A DNA stretch of 64,000 bases from SpSt-398 sp041752235 (GTDB taxonomy: Bacteria > Bacteroidota > Bacteroidia > Chitinophagales > Chitinophagaceae): positions 169,374 to 233,373 of the forward strand of contig JBGSHM010000009.1 of NCBI GenBank assembly GCA_041752235.1, read 5' to 3'. Numbering within the stretch: the first letter of the stretch is position 1; each line of letters opens with the position of its first letter. This document shows, one piece after another, positions 16,477 to 24,184 of the stretch. Below the pieces are notes generated by a model, which worked only from the letters and a program-made list of their open reading frames with translations, ran no database searches and was not told the DNA's origin. The translations under genes were made by a program, and so were the position numbers.

Positions 16477-17992
16477 GTGCGAAGTTATTAGTTAAAGCGA
16501 GTATTTCCTCAAGGATTTTTCGGTCGTTACTCAGTCTTGGCACTTTGTGCTGGCCGCCTAATTTCTCTTTGATTTTTAGCCATTCCTTGAAGGTGCCAAT
16601 GGGAATGGATGTAACCAAGGGTAGCTCGAGTGCGATATCCTTGTATCGTTTTGCTTCGTAATCACTATTGATCTTCTTGAGTGAAGCATCCATTTCGATG
16701 GTGAATTGATGCAGATCGGCGGGTTCTTTTTCAAATTCAATCAGCCATTCATGGCAACCATTGTGCTGATCGGAGAAATAAACGGGTCCCGCTGTGTAAT
16801 CACTGATCACCGCACCGGTTTTTTTACAGGCTTCGGCAATGGCATGATCCGTATTGTCAACGATCACTTCTTCGCCAAAGGCATTGATAAAATGTTTGAG
16901 GCGGCCACTTACTTTGATGCGGAAAGGGTAGGTAGAAGTGAATTGAATGGTGTCACCTACCAGGTAACGCCAGAGACCACCATTGGTGCTGATGATCGGT
17001 GCGTAATTGCGACCGATCTCCACCTGATCGAGGCCAATGGTTTGGGGATTTTCTTTTCCATATTCCCCAACGGGCATGAATTCATAAAATATACCATGAT
17101 CAAGGAAGAGGAGCATGCCTTCATCACCCGGGATATCCTGGGCGGCAAAAAATCCTTCGCTGGCATTATACATTTCCAGGTAGTGAATTTCTTTTCCAAT
17201 GATCTTGCGGAATTGTTCACGGTATGGGGTGAAGGATACCCCGCCATGCATATACAATTCCAGGTGCGGCCACACTTCGCTGATGGTTTGTTTACCGGTG
17301 ATCTCCAGTATGCGTTTGAAAAGCACCAGGGTCCAGGTAGGTACACCTGATATGGAGGTCACCACTTCATTGATGGTATTATGCGCCAGGTATTCGATCT
17401 TACTTTCCCATTCTTCCATGAGTGCGATACTCAGATCGGGGGTTCGGAGCCAATGTCCCCAGAAAGGGGAGTTTTGAAGCAAGACAGCACTCAGATCACC
17501 ATACTGGGCTTCGCTGTTCATGGGATTGATCGTATGGCTGCCACCAATGACCAATCCTTTGCCCGTTAGTAGTTCAGAATCGGGATTAGTGTTATAGTAA
17601 ATGGTCAGTACATCCTTTGCAGCTTTGTAATGACAGTCATTCAGGCTTTCGTCACTTACAGGGATGAATTTGCTTTTTTCGCTGGTGGTGCCACTGCTTT
17701 TGGCAAACCAGAAGACCGGTGTATCCCAGAGAATGTTTTGTTCCCCTTCCATGATCCGTTGAATTTGCGGCTTAAGATCAGTGTATTCATGGATCGGGAC
17801 TGTTTTTTTGAATTCACTGATCGAAAAAAGGGAAGGGAAGTTATACTGCCGACCGAATTCTGTGTATTGGGCCTGGGTGACCAATCCCTGCAATACATCC
17901 CGCTGTGCGTTGATGGGATTGTTCATCCAGGCTTCAATACGCCACATGCGCATACGGGCCAGGGAAGATATCGCGGGGCTAAGCAATTTCAT
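16469..17992 (-). CDS. GH3 auxin-responsive-promoter family acyl-adenylate-forming protein
   Basis: 507 residues matching bacterial GH3-family proteins. The adenylation-type ATP motif appears as S-S-G-T-T-S-E-K-S-K near residue 108, followed by G-V-P-T-W near 215, L-Y-M-H-G-G-V-S-F near 258 and Y-N-A-S-E-G-F near 282. GH3 enzymes conjugate amino acids to carboxylic acids via an adenylate; the substrate in Bacteroidota is unknown. A near-consensus TATCTTTC box lies six bases before the ATG on this strand. Its 3' end overlaps the right arm of the palindromic repeat. Confidence 0.88.
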   Translation of the reverse strand: MKLLSPAISSLARMRMWRIEAWMNNPINAQRDVLQGLVTQAQYTEFGRQYNFPSLFSISEFKKTVPIHEYTDLKPQIQRIMEGEQNILWDTPVFWFAKSSGTTSEKSKFIPVSDESLNDCHYKAAKDVLTIYYNTNPDSELLTGKGLVIGGSHTINPMNSEAQYGDLSAVLLQNSPFWGHWLRTPDLSIALMEEWESKIEYLAHNTINEVVTSISGVPTWTLVLFKRILEITGKQTISEVWPHLELYMHGGVSFTPYREQFRKIIGKEIHYLEMYNASEGFFAAQDIPGDEGMLLFLDHGIFYEFMPVGEYGKENPQTIGLDQVEIGRNYAPIISTNGGLWRYLVGDTIQFTSTYPFRIKVSGRLKHFINAFGEEVIVDNTDHAIAEACKKTGAVISDYTAGPVYFSDQHNGCHEWLIEFEKEPADLHQFTIEMDASLKKINSDYEAKRYKDIALELPLVTSIPIGTFKEWLKIKEKLGGQHKVPRLSNDRKILEEILALTNNFAHP

Positions 17993-18083
17993 GTGGTGGA
18001 AAGATAGAATTATTTGGGAAAAAAACGTGAAATGAGTGAGGGGAATACTTTGAATGGTCTGACCATAGAATTTAATTTTACGA

Positions 18084-18563
18084 ATGAATTCTGTTGTGCC
18101 CCATGTGTATGCTCAAATCTATGTTCACCTGGTATTTGTGGTGAAATTCAGGCAAGCTTTAATCAGTAAAGCGTGGAAGGATGAACTGTATATGTACATT
18201 ACTGGAATCATTCAAAACAAACGCCATAAAGTACTTGCTATAAACGGGGTAGAGGATCATATCCACATATTTGTAGGTCTTGCTCCGGTGGGGAGTATTT
18301 CCGAATTGGTAAAGGTGGTAAAGGTGGAGAGCACGAATTGGATCAATTCAAAGTGTCTTACCTCTGCTAAGTTTTCCTGGCAAATAGGATATGGTGCTTT
18401 TACTTATGCCAGGAGGGACTTAAATATGGTGATTCGGTACATTGCAAATCAGGAAGTACATCATGCAAAAAAGAATTTTAGAGATGAATTTGTTGGCATG
18501 CTTCGAAAGCGAGGAATGGAGTATAAGGAGGAGCATATATTTCGGCCACCTTCTGATCATTGA
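18084..18563 (+). CDS. IS200-like Y1 transposase of the REP-associated (RAYT) type
   Basis: 159 residues, a complete Y1-transposase domain. The HUH pair is in D-H-I-H-I-F (His59, His61). The nucleophilic tyrosine is Tyr119 in V-I-R-Y-I-A-N-Q-E-V-H-H; the W-Q-I-G-Y-G-A-F segment before it is typical. The gene stands alone, without a TnpB partner, and eight bases after its stop a tandem array of hairpin repeats begins. That arrangement is the hallmark of RAYT/REP systems, in which a domesticated transposase acts on or spreads palindromic repeats. It starts just after the GH3 gene's upstream region. Confidence 0.9.
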   Translation: MNSVVPHVYAQIYVHLVFVVKFRQALISKAWKDELYMYITGIIQNKRHKVLAINGVEDHIHIFVGLAPVGSISELVKVVKVESTNWINSKCLTSAKFSWQIGYGAFTYARRDLNMVIRYIANQEVHHAKKNFRDEFVGMLRKRGMEYKEEHIFRPPSDH

Positions 18564-18570
18564 TGTGTGG

Positions 18571-19184
18571 TACAGGTATAGCGCTTCTGCGAAGCGCGGG
18601 TAGTTTCTGTAAGTTGGACGTACAAGTATGGCGCTTCTGCGAAGCGCGGATTGTTTTTGCAAGTTGGGTGTGGTACAAGTATGGCGCTTCTGCGAAGCGC
18701 GGGTAGTTTCTGTAAGTTGGACGTACGAGTATGGCGCTTCTGCGAAGCGCGGTTAGTGCTTTTAAGCTGTGGGTGGTACAAGTATGGCGCTTTTGCGAAG
18801 GGCGGGTAGTGCTTGTGAGTTTGGTGTGGTACAAGTATGGCGCTTCTGCGAAGCGCGGTTAGTGCTTTTAAGCTGTGGGTGGTACAAGTATGGCGCTTCT
18901 GCGAAGCGCGGTTAGTGCTTTTAAGCTGTGGGTGGTACAAATATGGCGCTTTTGCGAAGGGCGGGTAGTGCTTGTGAGTTTGGTGTGGTACAAGTATGGC
19001 GCTTTTGCGAAGCGCAGGTAGTTTTTGCAAGTTGGGTGTGGTACAAATATGGCGCTTTTGCGAAGCGCAGGTAGTTTTTGCAAGTTGGGTGTGGTACAAG
19101 TATGGCGCTTCTGCGAAGCGCAGGTAGTGCTTGTAAGTTGGGCGTACAAATATGGCGCTTCGCAGAAGCGCTATACTTGTATCC
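18571..19184. repeat. Tandem array of 12 REP-like hairpin units
   Basis: This 600-bp gene-free stretch is a periodic array. Units start at 18571, 18621, 18674, 18724, 18777, 18830, 18883, 18936, 18989, 19042, 19095 and 19145, so steps are 50 or 53 bp. Each has TACAAGTAT followed by a hairpin, GGCGCTTCTGCGAAGCGC (7-bp stem, loop TGC), then a GT-rich linker such as AGTGCTTGTAAGTTGG. Some units carry a C-to-T change in the stem, leaving a G:T pair. The last unit is inverted (loop GCA, then ATACTTGTA) and enters the 3' end of lptB. It is downstream of the RAYT gene. Confidence 0.92.
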
Positions 19185-19956
19185 CCCCCTCCTCTTCCTG
19201 CTGTATCTCATCGTACAAGTAGTCCTTACGTTTTAACTCAAAGTTGCGGCCAAGGTAGAGACGGCGAACTTGTTCGTCTTCGGCGAGTTCTTCGGCATTA
19301 CCATGTTTGAAGATCTTGCCTTCTATGAGGAGGTATGCGCGGTCGCAGATAGAGAGGGTCTCGGTTACATTATGATCGGTGATGAGGATACCGATATTCT
19401 TAAACTTCAGTTTAGCCACAATGGTCTGAATATCTTCTACCGCAATCGGGTCGATACCGGCAAAGGGTTCATCGAGTAAAATGAATTTTGGATCAACAGC
19501 CAGTGCCCTGGCGATCTCGGTTCTACGTCTTTCACCCCCGCTTAATACATCCCCATTGTTCTTGCGAACATGGGTTAGCCTGAATTCGCTTAATAACGAT
19601 TCCAGTCTTTCCTTTTGTTGCTGGCGGGTCAGTTTGGTCATTTCCAGAATGGCGGAGATATTATCCTCCACACTCAACTTCCGAAACACGGAGGCTTCCT
19701 GTGGCAGGTAGCCAATTCCCATTTTTGCCCGCTTATACATGGGCAATTTGGTGATATTCAGGTCATCCAGGTACACATTGCCCTCATCCGGACGTATCAG
19801 GCCCACTACCTGATAGAAGGTGGTGGTCTTCCCCGCACCATTCGGACCCAGCAATCCCACGATCTCTCCCTGGCTCACCGATACGGACACATGGTCCACT
19901 ACGGTCCTGTTCCGGTAGCGTTTGACAAGGTCCTGGGTGCGAATAGTGACTTTCAT
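19171..19956 (-). CDS. lptB: LPS export ABC transporter ATP-binding protein LptB
   Basis: 261 residues from the ATG at 19956 (an upstream in-frame TTG is less likely). Walker A is G-P-N-G-A-G-K-T-T near 36, the Q-loop Y-L-P-Q-E-A-S near 84, signature L-S-G-G-E-R-R-R near 138, Walker B F-I-L-L-D-E-P-F-A-G-I-D near 156 and the switch His in I-T-D-H-N-V near 193. The YhbG/LptB-type sequence Q-E-A-S-V-F-R-K-L indicates lipopolysaccharide transport to the outer membrane. The last codons and the TAG stop lie inside the terminal unit of the hairpin array. Confidence 0.93.
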   Translation of the reverse strand: MKVTIRTQDLVKRYRNRTVVDHVSVSVSQGEIVGLLGPNGAGKTTTFYQVVGLIRPDEGNVYLDDLNITKLPMYKRAKMGIGYLPQEASVFRKLSVEDNISAILEMTKLTRQQQKERLESLLSEFRLTHVRKNNGDVLSGGERRRTEIARALAVDPKFILLDEPFAGIDPIAVEDIQTIVAKLKFKNIGILITDHNVTETLSICDRAYLLIEGKIFKHGNAEELAEDEQVRRLYLGRNFELKRKDYLYDEIQQEEEGGIQV

Positions 19957-19987
19957 AGCCTGCAAATTAAAAACTTTGCCTCAGTAT

Positions 19988-20017
19988 TTGACTAATCCCC
20001 GCTCCTGATTAGCTTTG
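19988..20017 (+). promoter_or_regulatory. Promoter for metF (TTG, 19 bp, TAGCTTTG)
   Basis: TTG at 19988-19990 and TAGCTTTG at 20010-20017 match the -33/-7 layout; the ATG at 20039 is 21 bases further on. The region is divergent from lptB. Confidence 0.65.
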
Positions 20018-20038
20018 CATTCAATTTTTTAACAAAGA

Positions 20039-20992
20039 ATGAAAGTCACCGACCATATACAACAAGCCAAAGGAACCATTGTTTCTTTTGAGGTCCTACC
20101 CCCTTTGAAAGGAAAAGGCATCCAGGCCCTTTACGACCACCTGGACCCTTTGATGGAATTCAAGCCCTCTTTTATCAATGTTACCTATCATCGGAGTGAA
20201 AGCATGTTCAAAAAGAAGCCGGATGGTACTTTTGAGCAGGTCGAGATCCGTAAGCGCCCTGGAACCGTTGGTATTTGCGCCGCTATCATGAACCGGTATA
20301 AGATCGATGCCGTTGCTCACCTGATCTGTGGGGGCTTTAGCCGTCAGGAGACCGAAGACGCGTTGATTGACCTGAACTTCCTCGGAATTGATAATGTGCT
20401 GGTACTTAGAGGCGATGCCCCTAAGAACATGAGCTTTTTTGAACCTGATCCCCATGGACATAAATACGCGATCGACCTGTTGAAACAGGTAATGAGCATG
20501 AACCGGGGACAATATCTGGAAGAGGACCTGAAAAGTGCCGTCTATACCAAATTCTGCGCCGGTGTAGCCGGTTATCCCGAAAAACACTTTGAAGCACCCA
20601 ACCTTGATGCTGATCTGCGCTACCTGAAGGCCAAAGTAGATGAAGGAGCCGAATACATCGTGACACAAATGTTCTTCGATAATAAAAAATATTTTGACTT
20701 TGTAGAGCGCTGCAAAGCGGCCGGAATCAATGTGCCTATAATACCAGGACTGAAAGCCATCACGTCCAAAAAGCACCTGACTGTTTTACCCAAAACATTT
20801 CATGTGGATATACCCGATGACCTCTCCCGGGCCATTTCAGAGTGTAAAAAGGACGATGAAGTAACCAAAGTGGGGGTTGAATGGCTGATCCAGCAATCAA
20901 AAGAATTAAAACAAAACGGAGTGCCCGTACTTCACTACTATACACTGGGTAAGGCCCAGGTGGTGGTAGATGTAGTCAAAGGGGTGTTTTGA
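20039..20992 (+). CDS. metF: Methylenetetrahydrofolate reductase
   Basis: 317 residues, full length for bacterial MetF. F-E-V-L-P-P near residue 19 carries the catalytic Glu; T-Y-H near 50, H-L-I-C-G-G near 95, L-R-G-D near 122, A-G-Y-P-E near 178 and T-Q-M-F-F-D near 212 are family signatures for FAD and folate binding. It makes 5-methyltetrahydrofolate for methionine synthesis. The stop codon directly abuts the stop of the convergent DUF6029 gene, with no base between. Confidence 0.95.
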   Translation: MKVTDHIQQAKGTIVSFEVLPPLKGKGIQALYDHLDPLMEFKPSFINVTYHRSESMFKKKPDGTFEQVEIRKRPGTVGICAAIMNRYKIDAVAHLICGGFSRQETEDALIDLNFLGIDNVLVLRGDAPKNMSFFEPDPHGHKYAIDLLKQVMSMNRGQYLEEDLKSAVYTKFCAGVAGYPEKHFEAPNLDADLRYLKAKVDEGAEYIVTQMFFDNKKYFDFVERCKAAGINVPIIPGLKAITSKKHLTVLPKTFHVDIPDDLSRAISECKKDDEVTKVGVEWLIQQSKELKQNGVPVLHYYTLGKAQVVVDVVKGVF

Positions 20993-22996
20993 TTAAAACC
21001 TTGTGCTTAAAGTAACCGTCGCTCCACTCGTAGCGGGTACGGAGCGGCAAACACCACCTACACAAAACAATCCCGCGCGTTGACGACCATAGGTAACCCC
21101 TAATCGGGTTCCTCCTTTGGTGTATACGCCACCGATCGTGGGGTAGTGAATATCGGTTACATCGTAATTATAGAGGTCGGATAGAAAGAATATCCATTTG
21201 GGGGCAAAACTGAATTCCGTTACCGCAGCCGCCCAATTACCCCGGTCATTTTTGGTAAATAAATGTTGGAGTTCAAACCGAAGTGCTTTCTGTGGCGCGA
21301 ATTGATAGGTACTGTTCCATACCACCATGGCCGCATTGATATCAGGATCAATACCTCCCTCAATGACCGATTTATTATAAAACAGTTTGTGCAGGGATAA
21401 GGTACTGTGAAAACGACTGCTCCACTTCTTTTTCCATTCAATACTCATATCCTGGAAATATTTCTCCCCACCACCGGCGAACAGGCTTCCATCGCTGTTC
21501 AATCCCTGGTAATGGGAGAAATTCAGGCTCAATCGCCCTCCTGATTTACCACCGAGTTTTGACCCTTCGGGTAATAAAAAGAACAATTCAAACTGACCTC
21601 CTGTTTCCCCGAGTGACTGGGCATTGTATACATAGATATTGGTGGTGAGGTAGTCATGTTGTTTGGTAAGAGCAGGAATGAAATTGACCGGCAATAAAGA
21701 TCCACTGGCTTCACGCTCTCCCCGGAAATCCATATTTTGAATACCACGGTAGGTAAGGCTGAGGCCAATATTTTTTCGGGTCCAATTACCATTGATCAAT
21801 AAGGCCTTTCCCTTTGATTTATCATAGGCATTGAGCAAATGAGGATCACTTCCTTTGCCTACATATTCTACATTCAGGGAAGCAGAGGTACCTGCGATTT
21901 CCAAACGGGCGGCACCGGATCTAACGGTGGCGGGAAAATCCGGATCAGGACCCGTATATTCCTGGTAGCGGGAAACATAGCTTCCTCCAATCGAAACACG
22001 GGTTTTTTTCTCCGTACCTGCCCCGGTCAGGTCAATGGTGCCATCTATTCCCCGAACAATGCCATTCGCTTGCTGAAAGAGTTTTCTTGGTTTGCCATAC
22101 ACTCCTTTTAAGTGAATAAAGGGTAGGGGTTGTAAATAAAAGGCGGCACCCTCCAAAGCATTATTGATGCCGATCTGGCGGTTCTCCCAGGAACGGAAGA
22201 CCAATCCGCTTCCGAACTGTTCATAGAAATTGCCCACCATCACCCCAAAGGTTTGATTTTGGTAGCGGAAATATTTATTCACCAATTTGCTTTCCTGCAG
22301 AATGGTGAATTGATCAAAGAACTGGGGCAGGGAAGGGAGATAAGACTCAAATTGTACCCCGGCTGTAAATTGTTTATAGGAATAATCCAGTTTGAGATAA
22401 TTATTGGAGCCCACGCGGTCGGCCGGTAATACTGCGCCGATCTTGGTATCTTTTTGGTAAAACTGGGTGATGGTTTCAAAACTCCCACTGAGTTGCCCGA
22501 CCATTTTGTCGGTCTTTTCTTCGTTCAAATGAGCAAATAGATCGGCTTCGCTTCCCGGGAGGTAACCATTTCGTTGATACACGATCTTTCCCTGACGGAT
22601 CACCAGTACATGAGGGATATCGTTGACATTGAGCGCCCGCTTCAGGTCCTGATTGGGATCAAGGTAAATTAAAAAAGGCCATCCCCGTCCCGCTACAAAA
22701 GGCTTTACCCGGGCAGAGGTACGGGCATCATCCACCGATATGGCGATCAACTTGAAGGGCTGCTTTTTTTGCAGTTCTGCATACTGGTCATGGATGGCTT
22801 CGAGTTCCTGAATACAGGGTACACACCAGGTCGCCCAAAGGCTGACGATGACCGTTGTATCTCCGTAAGAAACAAGACTTTGGAAGGGAAATTCTTCACC
22901 CCGAAGGTCACGTACCCGCACATCCGGTAATTCGTTTTGACCAAAAAGGCCCATCATAGGAAGGGCCAATAAAATAAGCAGACAGATCTTTCTCAT
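20993..22996 (-). CDS. Thioredoxin (TlpA-like)-DUF6029 beta-barrel fusion protein
   Basis: 667 residues. After a signal peptide (to about residue 20), residues 25-165 form a TlpA/ResA-like thioredoxin domain with W-C-V-P-C (Cys58, Cys61) and a cis-Pro in N-D-I-P-H. Residues 200-667 are a Tyr/Asn/Gly-rich beta-barrel with Y-E-Q-F-G-S-G-L-V-F-R and W-E-N-R segments typical of DUF6029 outer-membrane proteins. The barrel ends T-L-S-T-R-F. A periplasmic redox domain fused to an outer-membrane barrel is unusual. It is divergent from an Omp28-like thioredoxin lipoprotein gene, 94 bp apart, suggesting a joint function. Confidence 0.8.
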   Translation of the reverse strand: MRKICLLILLALPMMGLFGQNELPDVRVRDLRGEEFPFQSLVSYGDTTVIVSLWATWCVPCIQELEAIHDQYAELQKKQPFKLIAISVDDARTSARVKPFVAGRGWPFLIYLDPNQDLKRALNVNDIPHVLVIRQGKIVYQRNGYLPGSEADLFAHLNEEKTDKMVGQLSGSFETITQFYQKDTKIGAVLPADRVGSNNYLKLDYSYKQFTAGVQFESYLPSLPQFFDQFTILQESKLVNKYFRYQNQTFGVMVGNFYEQFGSGLVFRSWENRQIGINNALEGAAFYLQPLPFIHLKGVYGKPRKLFQQANGIVRGIDGTIDLTGAGTEKKTRVSIGGSYVSRYQEYTGPDPDFPATVRSGAARLEIAGTSASLNVEYVGKGSDPHLLNAYDKSKGKALLINGNWTRKNIGLSLTYRGIQNMDFRGEREASGSLLPVNFIPALTKQHDYLTTNIYVYNAQSLGETGGQFELFFLLPEGSKLGGKSGGRLSLNFSHYQGLNSDGSLFAGGGEKYFQDMSIEWKKKWSSRFHSTLSLHKLFYNKSVIEGGIDPDINAAMVVWNSTYQFAPQKALRFELQHLFTKNDRGNWAAAVTEFSFAPKWIFFLSDLYNYDVTDIHYPTIGGVYTKGGTRLGVTYGRQRAGLFCVGGVCRSVPATSGATVTLSTRF

Positions 22997-23090
22997 AACC
23001 CGTTGTATCTATAAAATATGTGCAATTATCCGAAGAAGAAATGGAAACACATCAAAAATTCAATAATTTAGACCCTCATACTGCTGAAAC

Positions 23091-24176
23091 ATGAGAAAAT
23101 ACTTCAACCTGTCTGCCTGGACATTTGTCCTGCTCTCCCTGACTTTAATTTCCTGTTCCAAAGGTGGTAGTGGTGGCACCGATACCGGTGGCAATCCTCC
23201 TCCCCCTGATCAAACGCTGACCGTAGTGCTGGATAAAACTAACATCAATGCCGATGGTTTTGAAGATGTAGTGGTGACCGTAAAAGATCAGAATGGGGCA
23301 GATGTAACAGCCAGTGCATCTGTGTTTGTCAATGATATGAATCGTCCCGCCAAACGCTTTTGGACAGAAACCCCCGGAACCTACAAGGTAAAAGCCCAGA
23401 AAGGAACCATCATTTCTCCGGAAGTAACAATTACAGCGGTAGATCCTGGTAATTCAGCTTTTAGTCAAAAGATATTGGTTGAAGATTTTACCGGCACCTG
23501 GTGTGGGTATTGCCCCCGGGTAGGTATAAAACTGGAAGATTATACGGCGAGCAAACCCAATTGTATCGTGGTGGCCAATCATGGCGGACAGGGTACAGCC
23601 GATCCCTATCTTTTCCAATACCATTCCAACATGGCAAGTGCCTTTCAATTACCCGGTTACCCTGGTGCCTTGTTAAGTCGTGTGTCTTTTTGGAATGAGA
23701 ACAATAGTCAGCTTGATCTTGAATTCGCGAAAAGGGCGCCGCTGGGTCTTGCTCTCAATACAAGCCTGAATGGAAATGATATTACCGTCAACACCAAGGT
23801 GAAATTTGATGTTACTACCTCCATTGACATGAAACTGGTCGTTTACTTGCTCGAAGACGGACTGGTATATCCTCAGGTAAACTATGGTTTTAATTATAAC
23901 GGGTTTACCGGAAGCCCTATTACTAACTACGTACACAATGCAGTGCTGCGCAAAACCATTACCGATGTGTATGGTGATGCCATCGACAAGAGTAAACAAG
24001 TAAAAGGCACCACCTTCGAAAAATCACAAACGATCTCCATTTCCGGTGCCGGGTACAATACCTCCAAACTCAGGGTTGTTGCCTTTGTGGTTTACGGCGA
24101 TGGCAACTTCCTGCTGAAGAAAGGAGTGTCGAATGTACAGAGCGTAGCGGTGGGGAGTAATAAGGACTTTGATTGA
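23091..24176 (+). CDS. Omp28-related lipoprotein with thioredoxin-like CxxC
   Basis: 361 residues. A lipoprotein signal ends at Cys22 (L-I-S-C-S). A short Gly/Pro linker is followed by an Ig-like domain (residues 45-120), then E-D-F-T-G-T-W-C-G-Y-C-P-R (Cys138, Cys141), the signature of Omp28-related proteins, and a beta-rich C-terminal half. It probably acts in outer-membrane or periplasmic thiol chemistry; the family function is not settled. The divergent neighbour is a thioredoxin-DUF6029 fusion. Confidence 0.85.
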   Translation: MRKYFNLSAWTFVLLSLTLISCSKGGSGGTDTGGNPPPPDQTLTVVLDKTNINADGFEDVVVTVKDQNGADVTASASVFVNDMNRPAKRFWTETPGTYKVKAQKGTIISPEVTITAVDPGNSAFSQKILVEDFTGTWCGYCPRVGIKLEDYTASKPNCIVVANHGGQGTADPYLFQYHSNMASAFQLPGYPGALLSRVSFWNENNSQLDLEFAKRAPLGLALNTSLNGNDITVNTKVKFDVTTSIDMKLVVYLLEDGLVYPQVNYGFNYNGFTGSPITNYVHNAVLRKTITDVYGDAIDKSKQVKGTTFEKSQTISISGAGYNTSKLRVVAFVVYGDGNFLLKKGVSNVQSVAVGSNKDFD

Positions 24177-24184
24177 TTTGCCGA

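Noticed and set aside
18571..19184. CRISPR array
   Set aside because: The segments between hairpins are themselves repeated, not unique spacers, and no cas genes are near.
18420..19222. Long overlapping ORFs on the minus strand (and one on plus) across the hairpin array, rich in Tyr, His, Thr, Lys, Arg and Ala
   Set aside because: They are translations of the tandem repeat in shifting frames; 50 and 53 bp are not multiples of three, so frame is not kept, and no domain or start signal supports them.
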